DNA of 64,000 nt from Agelaius tricolor (Eukaryota; Chordata; Aves; Passeriformes; Icteridae): positions 21,715,001 to 21,779,000 of the forward strand of contig JALJCS010000010.1 of NCBI GenBank assembly GCA_023055355.1. The letters run 5' to 3'. The notes beneath the pieces were generated by a model. That model was not told the DNA's origin. It worked only from the letters and a program-made list of their open reading frames with translations, and did not search any database. Positions 25,701 through 37,317 of this stretch are shown here, piece by piece. How positions within the stretch are numbered: the first letter of the stretch is position 1; every line of letters starts with the position of its first letter. Position numbers and translations under genes: made by a program.

Positions 25701-26957
25701 TGGCTCAGGACCTTGTGAGACACATCCCTTTCCCAACCAGCACCCACACTCCCAGACATCACCAAAATACTCCTGGTGGTCCCAGAGGGGTGTGTGATGG
25801 TTTTTCTGGGTGCACTAAAACTGAGATCCCTGTCTGCTCATACCCAGCCTGTAGGCAGAGATGCCTGAAGCACACAGAACAGCTAATGCCCATTGAAAAC
25901 CATGAAAAAGCAGAGCTGTGCCCCCACCACACCCATCTCAGAGCCCCCTGCCTGACATGCCCAGCTGTGGCTGCTCATTCATACTGCCAAGAAGTTGAGG
26001 AATCCTGGAGAGGGGCCCACACCTCTGCCCACACCTCTGCCACAGCTGAGCCCTGCAGAGACATCATCCTGACCCAGGGAGCTGCCAGGCCAAGAGCACA
26101 CACCAGAGGCTTCAGCCAGGCAGTCACAGACTTAATAAAATCAGAGCTAGGCAACAGAAACAATTGTTCAGAGCTGGATTTTTCTCCTTTATAGGGCTGC
26201 ATTTTCTCTTCCTGTTGGGATGGGGGTACTCACAGCACTCCAGGGCACACAGATCTTGCCTGCTATGGGCAGTGCTGTCTCTGCGTGGCACAGGGATATC
26301 AGGTTTTGCAGGGGAGCTGTGGGATGATCTTAGTCTGGTCACAGAGATGGCAGTCTGGATTATTTCCTTTTGTAATCACTTGCATAGATTCTCCTATAGG
26401 CTCTCCAGATTTTAGGGAGGTATCCAGTGGGGGTATTCCCCCAGCTGGGTCAAGAAAAGTCTCTCAGCAGATTTCTGCCAAGATGGAGATTGGGATCAGC
26501 ACCCAGCTCTGCTGAGGTGCCTGGGGAAATGCCATCTCACCATACATAACCATGTCCTGTCCTGTCCTCGCACCACAGGAGACCTAGCTCCACTTCTCTC
26601 TGGGTCCACACTGTGTCAATTTGCCCCAGTGCTGGAGAATTTCATGCAATATAACACATATGTGTACACACACATACACATAGATACCTGTTCCATGTCC
26701 CTTGTTGTCCCTTGTGCTGGCTGGCACAGGGCTTGCATGCATGGGGAAGCATTTGAGATGCTGGTAACAATGTGTTTAGTTCAAAAGGATGGAAGGGCAA
26801 CTCTTGTAAGTGTGTGAAGATGGAGTGGTCATTAGTACATGTTTATTGAAGTTTACCAGCTGTGTAACAATGGACTTTTCTTTGCCATTTTACTTAATTT
26901 GTCTGTAATTATGTTCCTAATATAGAAATAATTTGGCATTTATTTGCTGTAATAAAA

Positions 26958-26987
26958 CTTCCCATTGCATTTAAACTCAATGGGAAG
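26958..26987. repeat. Perfect 10-bp hairpin with 10-nt loop
   Basis: The arm cttcccattg at 26958-26967 is exactly complementary to caatgggaag at 26978-26987, separated by ten bases. It lies in an AT-rich stretch with an AATAAA just upstream. A function is not evident. Confidence 0.85.
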
Positions 26988-28169
26988 ATTTAAGTATGTT
27001 TAGGAGACACAGCTGAAGACCTGAAATTAAATGACCCTGGCTTCCTTTTGCAAACAAGACAAACTCAGATAAATGCTAGCAGTCAGATGCATGCATGCAG
27101 ATCTGTGAGCAGCAGCAGCAGCTGCATGTATGCTCCCAGAGAGAGATGGCAGCCCTTGTGATGGGACAACTCCTCCAGAGTCTCCTCATTGACCTGCTCC
27201 GGCCCAGGGCACTGCTCCTCTGACTGATGCTTTTGCTACTTTGCCTGCCTGAGCTGGAAAAATGCACAGGTAAAGGAAAAACTGCAGGTCTTAAGATCAA
27301 CATCAGCTGTCTTGATTTTCTGTACAGCTTGCACTGGCTTTCAAAATGTTTGCTTTAATGGTTGTGATAGTAGGATGTTGGTAACATGGCTCTTTCCAGC
27401 TGAGCTGGTGCTCAGGAGCAGCCCAGGCACCAGACATGGTGAGCACAGCTGGGCCAACCCAGGAGACCAACCACATCCTGGCCCAGTGACACCATCATCC
27501 CCAGCCCTGCCCTGTTTAAAGGAGACTGGGTGGGCAAATTTGCTGTACTTAATTTGCAGTTAAAAGAACAGGCCTGGGAAACACATCCCATGTCTGCCTG
27601 CTGGTGGGTGAGCAGCTGCAGCTGTGGATGGGCTCCCAGCACTGATAAATGACAGATAAAAGCCAGGCAGAACTCTGCCACCACCACTCAACAGGGCTGA
27701 CGCTGCTCCTGACGTGGTTATTTTCTCCCTGGATATACCGAGCACCACAAGCATGCACTGGCAATAATTTTTTTCCCATCCTTTCTCAGCACTCCTGCCA
27801 GTAGGCTTTAAATAGCAGGGGCCAGATAATCATTAACCACTTTGACATATTGCAGGGGACAGATTGGGAGTTCAGACAGAAAGGACAGAGCTGGAGCAGA
27901 CCTGCACTACTGGTGCATCTCCAGCAGTATTGTCCTCCTCAGGGTAAAGCCAGTTCAGCCTGGCCTTGCCCTTGCTGCTCCTTGAGACAAGCTCCCATCA
28001 TATTGAGAGATAGGGAAGAATATTATATATATAATTGATCAGTAAATTACTCTTTCCAGAAGTAGGGAAGAGCATTTCATGCATATGTTTGAAATGGTTG
28101 GGGCTGAGCCAGAGCACCTTTCCCTTTTTGTTAACTCTGTTTTTTCCTAATTTAGACTTGGATAACAGC

Positions 28170-28205
28170 AAAAAAAAAAAGAGAAAAAGAAAAAGAAAAA
28201 AAAGG
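28170..28205. repeat. A-rich (AAAAAG-type) tract
   Basis: An almost pure A/G tract with repeated GAAAAA units. It could be a simple repeat or an old poly(A) tail, but no retroposon body was recognised next to it. Confidence 0.85.
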
Positions 28206-31202
28206 CAGGTGCCCTGAGTCCAAAGCACACTTCAGTGTTTCAGAAGAACAAGATGGTAGTGAGCAAACTGAGGAGGAAGCTTGCAGTTGGGAAGCATTTC
28301 TCCACTAATTACTGACAAAGGAAAAATGCTGCTTAGACTCATCCCAGTGATGGTATATAACTCTACAATGGGAAGTTGCAAAAATAAATGTTGTGAAATA
28401 GGGAAATAAAAGAAACCTTTGAAACCCTTCAAAGGGTTTTTGGAGAGCAGTCCCCAAAGGGATTTGGTGGGAATTGTTTGAGCACTGGAGAATATGTTGT
28501 GCAGACCCGTCTTCTACATACCTGCAAAAATGGATGTTAGGGATTTAATTTCCATCTCTAATTGTTGTGATTTTTGTCTCACTTTGGGATTGCTTTTATG
28601 TTCCTGTAGCTTTTAGCAGCAGAGGACTCTGTATAGAAAAACCTTCCTGTGTATCACAGCCAATGGTCTGTTCCTGAGCTCTCTGTACAGCCAGCAATGA
28701 GACTCCTTCTCCTTTGCTGTACAAAGGATTTATTCCTTTAATATGCCCCTGGTGTTTGTTTTTCTGCTGGTACAGGAGTGCATGTGCATGTGTGTGCATG
28801 TGGCAGTGTTTTACAAATGCCTGCTGTGGATAGAATTGGGCTTCACAGTATGCAAAAATAGCTGTGTGCCACATACAAAGATGTAATATTTCAGACGGCT
28901 GGAGAAAATGTGATAAATTGAGTTTTTGCTAGATTTGCTAAAATCAAGTTACTGGGGGATTCATCTCCACAGCTGAATCCTGAGGTTGCAGGAGCTGGCA
29001 GGACTGTGTGTTTGAGCATCACAGTTAGGGAGGGAGACTGGGTCCCCATGGTGCTGTCGGACATCTGTGAACATCTCTTGGCTCTGAAGAGAGAAGCTCA
29101 GATATCAGAGACTCATTTATTACAGAGTCCCAGAAGCCAACATGAGTCCAGGCTGTAGCTGCAGCTTTTCCCCTCTGCCTTTGCCTGGAGGTTGTTGCTC
29201 TTAGTTCCTGCTCCATCCTGCTCCATTCCTGATCCCTCATCATCGATGCCTCCAGCTGCTCGTTAGACAAAGCCCAGGTCCTGCACTCACCATTTTGAGC
29301 CCTGTAAGAGACCCTGCTGTGCAGTGAGGTGGAAAGGCAGGGATGCTGCAGATCTGGGAGGTTTCTGCATGACCTCCTTACTGCTGGGGCCTCATTTGTG
29401 TGCTGAGGGACAAAACTGTTGACAAAATAAGGCACCAGGGACTGACATGAGAAGGGCAGACCAGAGGCACAGAGCAGTGGTCCTTGTACCAGGCTGGCTC
29501 TTGGTGTGGAAGAGGTTTGGTGAGTGGGGAAGCAGAGGAGTTGTGCCAAGTTCTGGTCCCTCCCCTTTTGCATCCTGTCTGGCAGTACCTGCTCTTCTGG
29601 GCTCCTAATCACTCTGGTGATGTCCCACCCCAGTCTCAGCCAAGGGCACAAACATGCACAGCCAAACCTGAGCCCCCTCAAATTGGACCTCACGTGGGGA
29701 GTTTGAGTGCCAGATGTCAGTGCTCATCCCCTTTCTCCCATGTAATCCTTCCCTGCTTCCCTTCTTCTGGTTTGTTATGTCACCCCTTGCCCGGTGGAAA
29801 AGGTTCATGGAGCCTACAACTCTCCTTGCTCTCCCTCTCCCTTTGTATCCCCTCCAATATATAATGAAAACCAGTAACAAGTATAAGCAAGGATGGGTTT
29901 GTAACATAAACAGTTGTTTACAGTTTTGCTAAAATTTCATCAAAGATGACATTTTTAGGTGATCTAGATGACACGAATGAAACTATCAACATGTTTGCAT
30001 TAGGTTTTGTAAAAAGAAGTATCACTCTTGCCCAGTGTGGTCCTCAGTTCCTTAGGTTCTGAGACCTGATGTAGTGACCTAGAAGCTGAGACAGTTTCCC
30101 ACCAGGGTTAGCAAGAGCAGGATCTGGTTCATAACCTGAGGCAGTTGGAATGGATGTCTTTTACCATATCCAGCAGTGCCCAGTGCCAGGGTCTGTTATC
30201 CTGGTGCTCCAGCAGGCTAGTGATGAGGCTGATCTGGGCTGTAAGAGCAAATATCTTCTCCCCAGTGCTGAAAGTATGATTCAACCTTCCCTATCCCATA
30301 GATATTCTGCCTTTAAAAGCTTTTTAATCTTGGAGCACAGCTAAGGAGACAACTGGAATCTATAATATGGCTTTTAAACACTAAACAGTGAGGAGTAAAA
30401 TGTAATGGCTCTCTCCTAACCTAAATAAGCAATTACAAACAACTGTAAAGGGCTCCTGAGCTTTTGTGCACAGAGGATTTTAGTCTTGTGGTGAACAGGA
30501 TGATAGCAGACGATAGATCAGAATAATATGGGGCATTCATGGATACCCTGTTAAAAGCTGCACCAGAAACAAGGGGACGAGCCAGGAAGTTCAGTGTTTC
30601 AGCCACCACTCTAACTGTCTGAGTCACAGGGCAGAACACAATTTGTTCTCCATCTTGCTTGCTTCTAGGGTGCAAATAGCCAGCCCTGTAGTTCATCAGT
30701 ATGACTGGCTGGGATGTTGGATGGTGTGGGAGAGAAATTTGAGAACATTTTCCTTGCCTGGGCTTGACGAAGCTCCCTGGGTCTGAGTAGGACATCAGCC
30801 TGCAGCAGAGGCTGTCTCAGAACTTATCACCACCACCAACCTCACTTTCTACATAGGTAGCAGAGACAAAAACCTGAGCAATGAACTGGTGGTGTCTGGT
30901 TGCCAACAGAGCTGGTTGGGGTCATTGTGGGTCCTCTGGAGTGGTAAGAGTTGTGCTTATCCAGCTTTTCCTTCAGTGGTGACAAGGCATGTAAGAACCC
31001 AGTATTGGAGACTATTACATCCCTGACATCTCATTCACATCAGCCAAGCATTATTAGAGGAAAAAAGGGATGGAAGCAGCATGATTGCCTGAGCCAAACC
31101 AGGTAAAAAAGGAAGAAAGCTCAAATGGTGGATAAGGGAGCTTCTGCCATGCCTGCCACGTGTGCTGTGCCGTGCTGTGGAAGGAGGGGAGCCTCGCTGA
31201 TG

Positions 31203-31226
31203 CTGTCTGTCTGTCTGTCTGTCTGT
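31203..31226 (+). repeat. MARCHF4: (CTGT)6 microsatellite within the exon 2 acceptor
   Basis: Six perfect CTGT units form the polypyrimidine tract directly before the ttcag acceptor of MARCHF4 exon 2. The AG dinucleotide is at 31230-31231. The tract is broken by G at every fourth base, so it is an unusual acceptor whose length may vary between individuals. Confidence 0.95.
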
Positions 31227-31231
31227 TTCAG

Positions 31232-31387
31232 GGGGAGTTGCTGAGCCCGTGTCGATGCGATGGATCCGTGAAGTGCACGCACCAGCCATGTCTGATCAAA
31301 TGGATTAGCGAGAGAGGCTGCTGGAGCTGTGAGCTGTGTTACTACAAGTATCATGTCATTGCCATAAGCACAAAGAACCCTCTGCAG
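31232..31387 (+). CDS. MARCHF4: MARCHF4 exon 2: most of the RING-CH finger
   Basis: This exon encodes 52 codons in phase 0, starting Gly-Glu-Leu-Leu-Ser-Pro and ending Lys-Asn-Pro-Leu-Gln. It carries the RING-CH ligands Cys7-x-Cys9, His17-x2-Cys20 and Cys33-x2-Cys36 (exon numbering), with the conserved Trp24 between them. The first Cys-x2-Cys pair of the C4HC3 finger must come from exon 1, which is not in view. The acceptor is ...gtttcag at 31231 and the donor is gtaaag from 31388. MARCH-family proteins are membrane E3 ligases; this finger recruits the E2 and directs ubiquitin to membrane cargo. MARCHF4 is Golgi-associated and is known to down-regulate surface glycoproteins such as MHC class I and CD4. 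The Cys15/Cys30 variant residues and the segment after the finger match MARCHF4 rather than MARCHF9 or MARCHF11 as I recall them. Confidence 0.97.
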
Positions 31388-34300
31388 GTAAAGGTACTAG
31401 AGACATTTCAAAGTCTATTTATTCTTGTTTCAATTTTTGTTTCTGGGAGCAAGTGGATTTTACCTGTGTGGGTTTTCCTTCCCTGTGCACAGGGATTCCT
31501 ATGTCTGAGACATTTAGAAAGGATTGCCAAGGGCTGGTCCAAAGAGACCCCATGTTCTGCTCAGTGGTTCTGGGAGCATCCCTTGGGAGTCTGCTCTTTC
31601 TCTCCTTGGCAATTCCTATATTCACTTGCCTCCTGTTGAAAATTCCACAATAGTGCTTTAACACCTCACAGCCATTCAAATGTGTTCATCCATTGGAGAT
31701 CCCAGGTGTGCCTGCCTCCAGGGCCAGGCAAGGGCTGTGCCATTGTGGGATTTACTGCAACAAAACACACAGTCTGTGACTGAGCAGTCGAGACTCCACG
31801 TGTTTATAGTTGTGCCATTAATCCTGATCTCCTCCTGCTGAGACTCCGCTGTGTTGGCGTGAGGGATGGTGGAGGCAGATGGAGGGTTCTTAGCACTCTC
31901 CTCTCTGATCTCACCCCCTTTTTCACTCTACTGCTCTCACACAATCATGACACGGCACGGGAGGTGTTGACTCTGATGCTCTGGTCTCTTCAAGCCTGAT
32001 TCTTGATGGACTTTTGCAGATGTGCGCACAACAGGTAAAGCACATCTTGATGTGTCTGTGAAAGTCATCCAAGGACTCACATTCTTATCTGAAAAGCATT
32101 GTAGTGAATAAGTCACAGTACAGACTGGTGATTTTAAATCAGGATTCAGAATGGGGAAATCTGTGTGACTATTAAAAATGGGATAAATTATCCTTAATAG
32201 CTATTGATTTATTGTGGGGGCAATGCCTGAAGATGCATTAATTACTGCATGCCTTTGCTGAGCATCACTAGTGCCTCGGCCATAAGGAAGCACATTACAT
32301 CCAGGCACTTCTTCTTAATCAGCATCATCTGGACTGGAGGGGCATTACAGTGGTTTAGAGACCAGGGTCACGTCTGTAGGGATTTTGGTCTGTCCAGTGC
32401 CTGGCCCTCTGTGGGTCACTCTCTCCCAGGAGGCAAGGGCAGTCCTGGTGATGGTGCCCACTTGTACAGGGGAGTGGAGGAATGCAAACTCTTGCTCTCT
32501 CCTTCAAACTGCAATCTCTGTGTGGTTTTTTCTAGGCCTGAGGTCACTTACCACATTGAGGAAACAGGGACAACCTATTAGGACTCCAGACTTAAATGAA
32601 GTACTGAAATTAGGGGGATATCATGGGGAAACTTTGCTGAGGGGAAGGAAAAACCTGCCTGCTCTCTGAGAATCCCTAGAGCTTCTGACTCAATTTTCCA
32701 TGAGCCATGGGCTGGACACATCAGTAGTTTCATCCCAAGCCTCAGACCCAGAATGTTTTAATTTCTTGGCTCTAGTAACTCAGAGCAGATTGAAACACAG
32801 GAGGGGAGATGTGGACAAAGCAGCTTTTGTTTGTTTCTGGAAAGCTGCTCCATGAGTGCCCTAATGCTTCCTGCATCTCAGATTGGGGATGCAATGCTGA
32901 GCAGCACTGAAGGTTTGTGAGTACAAATTTGTGAGCCTTTGTGTCCCCAGAACCACCTTTAATGAATGACTTCAAAACACTCTGCACTTTCAGGTGGCTC
33001 AGGGCAATGGGTCAGTGACTTTCTTCCTGTTCCTCACTCAAATAAAATTTGTTGGAGCTGCTCACAGACAAGCTTCCACCCCACATACACAACTTTCAGA
33101 GCCCGTGCAAAGTTTCTCTCACTCTGGGAGAGTGGCCTGATCTGATGGCCATTGCCATGAACACTGGGTGGCAGAAACAGCTGAGTTAGAGAGCTCAGCT
33201 CCAGGAGCAAGGGTCCCAAAGGACTGTGCAGATCCGGGGCTTGGAGCCTTCACATTGCTGGCTTAGACTTCACAGCACTTCTCACAGAAGCACTGGGAAA
33301 TTTGGAGGATGGGAAGAAGCAACTGGAGTGAAAAACCACTTGGCCTGGAATAAATGCAGTGTGTAGAGCTACAGCTGTGTGCCTGGGTGCCCTGTCTGGT
33401 GCCAGCACAAAGGCACTGCTGGGAAGCAGATGCTACCCTGGCGTTAATATGCAAAATCCTGTGGGAAGTGGTGATACACCAGGCCAGGACTCCCTACCAG
33501 TACGCAGGGTTCCCTGGAACCCCTTACTGTGAATGCCTCATTTCTCAGTGGCTCTCACCATCTGGTAAGATACTGGGAAAAGGAGGCAGAGAAGACACAG
33601 GAGTTACTATGCCCCAACACTGTATCCCATAACAAGTGACAGCATGTGCAGGTGGGAGGAGCATCATTTCTGCTTGGTCTGCGCCCCATGTGTGGATAAC
33701 ACGGGCCAATTGAACATACAAGTATATCTCAAAGTCCCTGACCTTTCTTCTCAGGGTCTGCTGGAACTTGGGCCCAGCTTGATTCTTACAAGAAATCTCT
33801 GAATTTCTCAAGCACAGTTTTCAAAGGGTAAATGCTGTAGGAAGTCAAGGTCATTTGTTTTTTCCAGACCAGCCACAATACAGGCAAGGACCACACAAGC
33901 TTCATGTCCTTGTCCAATATAACCTGTTTGGGTGATGCTCTGAGCATGGCTAGATTCTAACCAAGATCATGGCCTACCTCTCTCCTGTGTCCTGTATCTG
34001 ATAGACTGCTAGAAGCCAGATCCAGGCAGCTGGCAGACCCTGGGCTCCCTGAAGCATGTCCAATTGGTCTGAGCAGAGCAGCACATCCAACACCCACATG
34101 TTCCCTGGGACCTGCATGTTTCTCTGCCCATTTTGACATCTGCTGCACATTTTTTGGAGTGCTTAGGAGCACAGCATGGGCCAAATGTGTCTAGAGACTC
34201 ATGGTGTGGGCAGAGAAGTTACAGCCGGGTTCATGCATAATTAACACAGGCTCCTTCCAGCCTCCAGGCTATTACGATGCTTCATACCAGAGAGGGACCT

Positions 34301-34536
34301 TTAGTCTTCTGTTTTGGCAGAATTAATCTCTGTAAATTAACCCACCCCACTCCCAACTCCCTGGATTGCAGGCATTTAAGAGCAAAGGTCTTCAAGCAGC
34401 AATAGTGCTAACCTGCTGAGACTGGGGAATAAAGTTGTTGGGCAACATAGCAGGTGTCCTGCCAAGCAGCAGTCAGGCAGTGAATGAGCAAAAATCTTCC
34501 ATCAGCTGTGAACAACTAAGAAATCCAGAGCTTTTG

Positions 34537-34592
34537 TCCATCCATCCATCCATCCATCCATCCATCCATCCATCCATCCATCCATCCATCCA
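34537..34592. repeat. (TCCA)14 microsatellite
   Basis: Fourteen perfect TCCA units, followed by a degenerate cca-gtcca. It is translated as a Ser-Ile-His-Pro repeat in one frame and as Asp-Gly-Trp-Met on the other strand, neither of which is a gene. Confidence 0.97.
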
Positions 34593-37301
34593 CCAGTCCA
34601 TTCTGCTCTCCAGTTTGCCAGTCACCAAGACAAGAGTCACGGGCTTGAGGGCTTTAAATGCTTCCCTCCACTGTAATACTTGTGTTAAGCCCATGATTTT
34701 TAAAAGACCCTGAAGGCACAGGGGTTTAGAAGCACGTGATCATACTGCCTGCACCCTGGTGCTGATACATAGTGGAGTAGGTATCTGCCTTGATGGGCCT
34801 CTGAAGTGTACTTAATCTATACACCTCCTTTATAGTCAGTCCTGAACCACATCCACTCTGATGCTCTCATTTTAACAAAGAGAAAATCTGTTTGAACCAA
34901 CCTTCCCAACAACTGTCTGCAGTCTTGATGAGTTCAGCTCTGATTTACAGTTTTTATCTCCAACTCTTCCTGCATTGCAGGCTGTTTCTGCTCCAAAGAT
35001 CCCCAGTTATCCAGTGCTGGGGTTGGGGTCTGCTCTCTGTTCTCCTCTGGCTCCATTTTATCCATGGTGATGATCTGTTAGGAGCTGATGGCCTCTTCAT
35101 CAGAACACTCACAACTGCAAGAACAGCTGATCTCACAGGGTGTTTGAGCTTTAGCCTGAGATGCTGAGCTAAAAAGCTTGAGGCAAGTTTACCGATGTGT
35201 CCTGGTTGTCCCAGCCTGCTGAATCAGTTTTGTTGAGCATGAGCTTTGCTGGTCCCTGCTGAGCTTCAGCTGCAGCCTGCAAGCAATGGGTGCAGTCACT
35301 GCAAGAGAGACTTCAGGGCCTGTGTGTTACAACAGGAATTTTCCAGGATGCTGGTGCTGTAGCCTGAGTCTTACCAGATGCTGTGGCCCATGGAGGAGGG
35401 GGGTTTTCATCGCTGCACGTTTCCATTACATGGCCCTACTGGGCCCTCCCTCCTCCTTGCTGCATTTCTAGTATCTGAATAAGCCACAGCATCTGTAAGT
35501 GTACAGCAGGGAAGCTATGCCACAGCAGTAGCTTAATTTTGCTTGGCAAATTTATAAAAAAAAAACATCCTCCAGAAGTTAATTGATGGCTGGGGTCTTG
35601 GGACAGCAGCAAGGGGAGAACCACACCTAAGCTGCAAATGATCCTCTCCAACCTTCTAGGAAAAACTTCTCTTGCTTGTGACCCTGGGTCTGAGAATTAA
35701 ATTGCTGACTAGCACAGCTCAGGATGTTAATGATGTGTATTAAGGGGACATGTCAGATACAGCAATAAAAATAAACTGAACTGCCTGAGGCAGGCATGGA
35801 GGAGCTCTCAGGGGAGTGCAGGAAGGCTCTTCCAGCAAATGAGACTTCTTTGCAAGCTGCTGCAGTAAGACATAGACATCTTCTGCAGGTAGTATCTGCC
35901 TTGGATATGCTTGTGCTGCTGCTTGGGAACCTTTGTAGACTGCAAGTGCCAAAGACAGGGAAATACAGATCAGGCATTAAATACTATAGTAATGACATTA
36001 TTCATCTGTGTTACATGAGCAGGTTTTCACTTACAAACCTCTAAGCAGAAGCACTGAAGCAAACAGGGAAACAGGTTTGTGTTGAGTACAACTTGCAGGT
36101 TATGAAACAGTGCAGGAGAACAAGTGACATACTCAAAGGCAGCAGTACCAGCTTGGACTCTGACTAAAGTCATCACAAATGTCCGACCTGATGCTCCTGA
36201 GGCATCTGGGTTGCAGAGCTTTGTGATTTGGGCAAAATGGGGAAACTTGGGGAAAGTGGTCTGAGAGACAGTGGTCTGCACCTGCAGACATGGGTGGTGT
36301 GCCAAAGCACTTGGCCCAGGGGGGTGGTAGCCGAGGACAGACAGCTCCAGACAGTTTCTCTAGAATGGTTTGGAGGGTTGGAGCACTTTTCCAGTGTGGG
36401 TGGCAGACCATCACAGAGAACTGCTTGGACATGTTCTGAAGCCATTGTGAGTCTGGAGCTCACAAAGCTGATCCTGTTATCCTGCAGGAGCCTTTAAAGC
36501 TTTTTGGTACCACCAAGTCCTTAGTTCTGCCCTGTTCAGCACTGGCAGAGCTTTCTACCTGCCTAAAGGTCATGTCCCTGACTGACAACCTGGGTGAGCT
36601 GAGTTGTTAAAGGTGCACTTATTTTAGTGCAGCTCACTGGCTACCAGGAGCTCGAGTCATTATCAGCTGGGGGAAGAAGGGCTCAGCTTTAGGTCTCTCC
36701 CCCAAGTGGGATTGCTTGACCTACTGTGATCTTGCTAGATCTTCAACATTTGAGTGGAGATTTGGAGGGAGGGGGCTGTGTCTGCTGCTAGGCATTCAGA
36801 CAAAGAGCTTTGGGGGTTTCAGATGTGCCAATAGAGGGACTTCAGAGTTGCTGAGCAGCTCTACTGGTGACCCAAGGATGATAGGGTCATCTGCCAAGTC
36901 CCTGGTCTGCTGGCCATAATGAGGATGGAGAGGGCTTGGGAAAAGGGGTGATTTTCTAAGGGCTGTTATGAAATCTGAAAGACACCGTGCTGTGATTGAG
37001 GTGAGCTCCTAAGGCTACCAGCGCAGGGACACATCAAGCCCAGCTCCTGCAGCTGAAATTCACCAGTACATTCCACCTCTGAACAGCTCTTGGACCTTTC
37101 TGTCTGAGCACTCATGGGGGTAAGAGGCTCTGTCTTCTGTCTCATGCTAACATCTTCCATCTCATACACTAAGATGTGTAGCAAAATGGAATTAAAAGAT
37201 GAAAAATAATAACTCTAGTTATTAGTGGCTCAAGCTAGACCTGGGACACTAAACTGCAGTTCTCAGGGTTGCCAGAGAAGAAATACAACATTTATTACTT
37301 C

Positions 37302-37317
37302 TTTTTTTTTTTTTTTT
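37302..37317. repeat. T16 homopolymer
   Basis: Sixteen T residues in a row in intron 2. Confidence 0.9.

Larger units (their letters stand above)
17241..31202. other. MARCHF4: Intron 1 sequence, nothing recognised except simple repeats
   Basis: Fourteen kilobases of noncoding DNA upstream of exon 2. It holds a C10A11 run at 22690-22710, an A/G-rich tract at 28170-28205 and a small perfect hairpin at 26958-26987. The longest open frames (29025-29693 on -, 222 codons; 25095-25736 on -; 25583-26194 on +) show no recognisable domain and no splice or promoter context, so I do not call them genes. Confidence 0.45.

Noticed and set aside
25095..26194. Two overlapping frames of over 200 codons (213 on -, 203 on +)
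   Set aside because: They overlap on opposite strands in a low-stop region. Neither shows a known motif, exon boundary or biased codon use that I can see.
27145..27275. Short Met-Ala-Ala-Leu-Val frame followed by a donor-like tgcacaggtaaag
   Set aside because: A stop occurs before the donor in that frame, and there is no promoter or CpG signal. It is likely chance.
29025..29693. 222-codon antisense frame, the longest in the window
   Set aside because: No recognisable domain, no hydrophobic or repeat structure, no promoter or poly(A) context on the minus strand. Its composition resembles random translation of GC-richer DNA.
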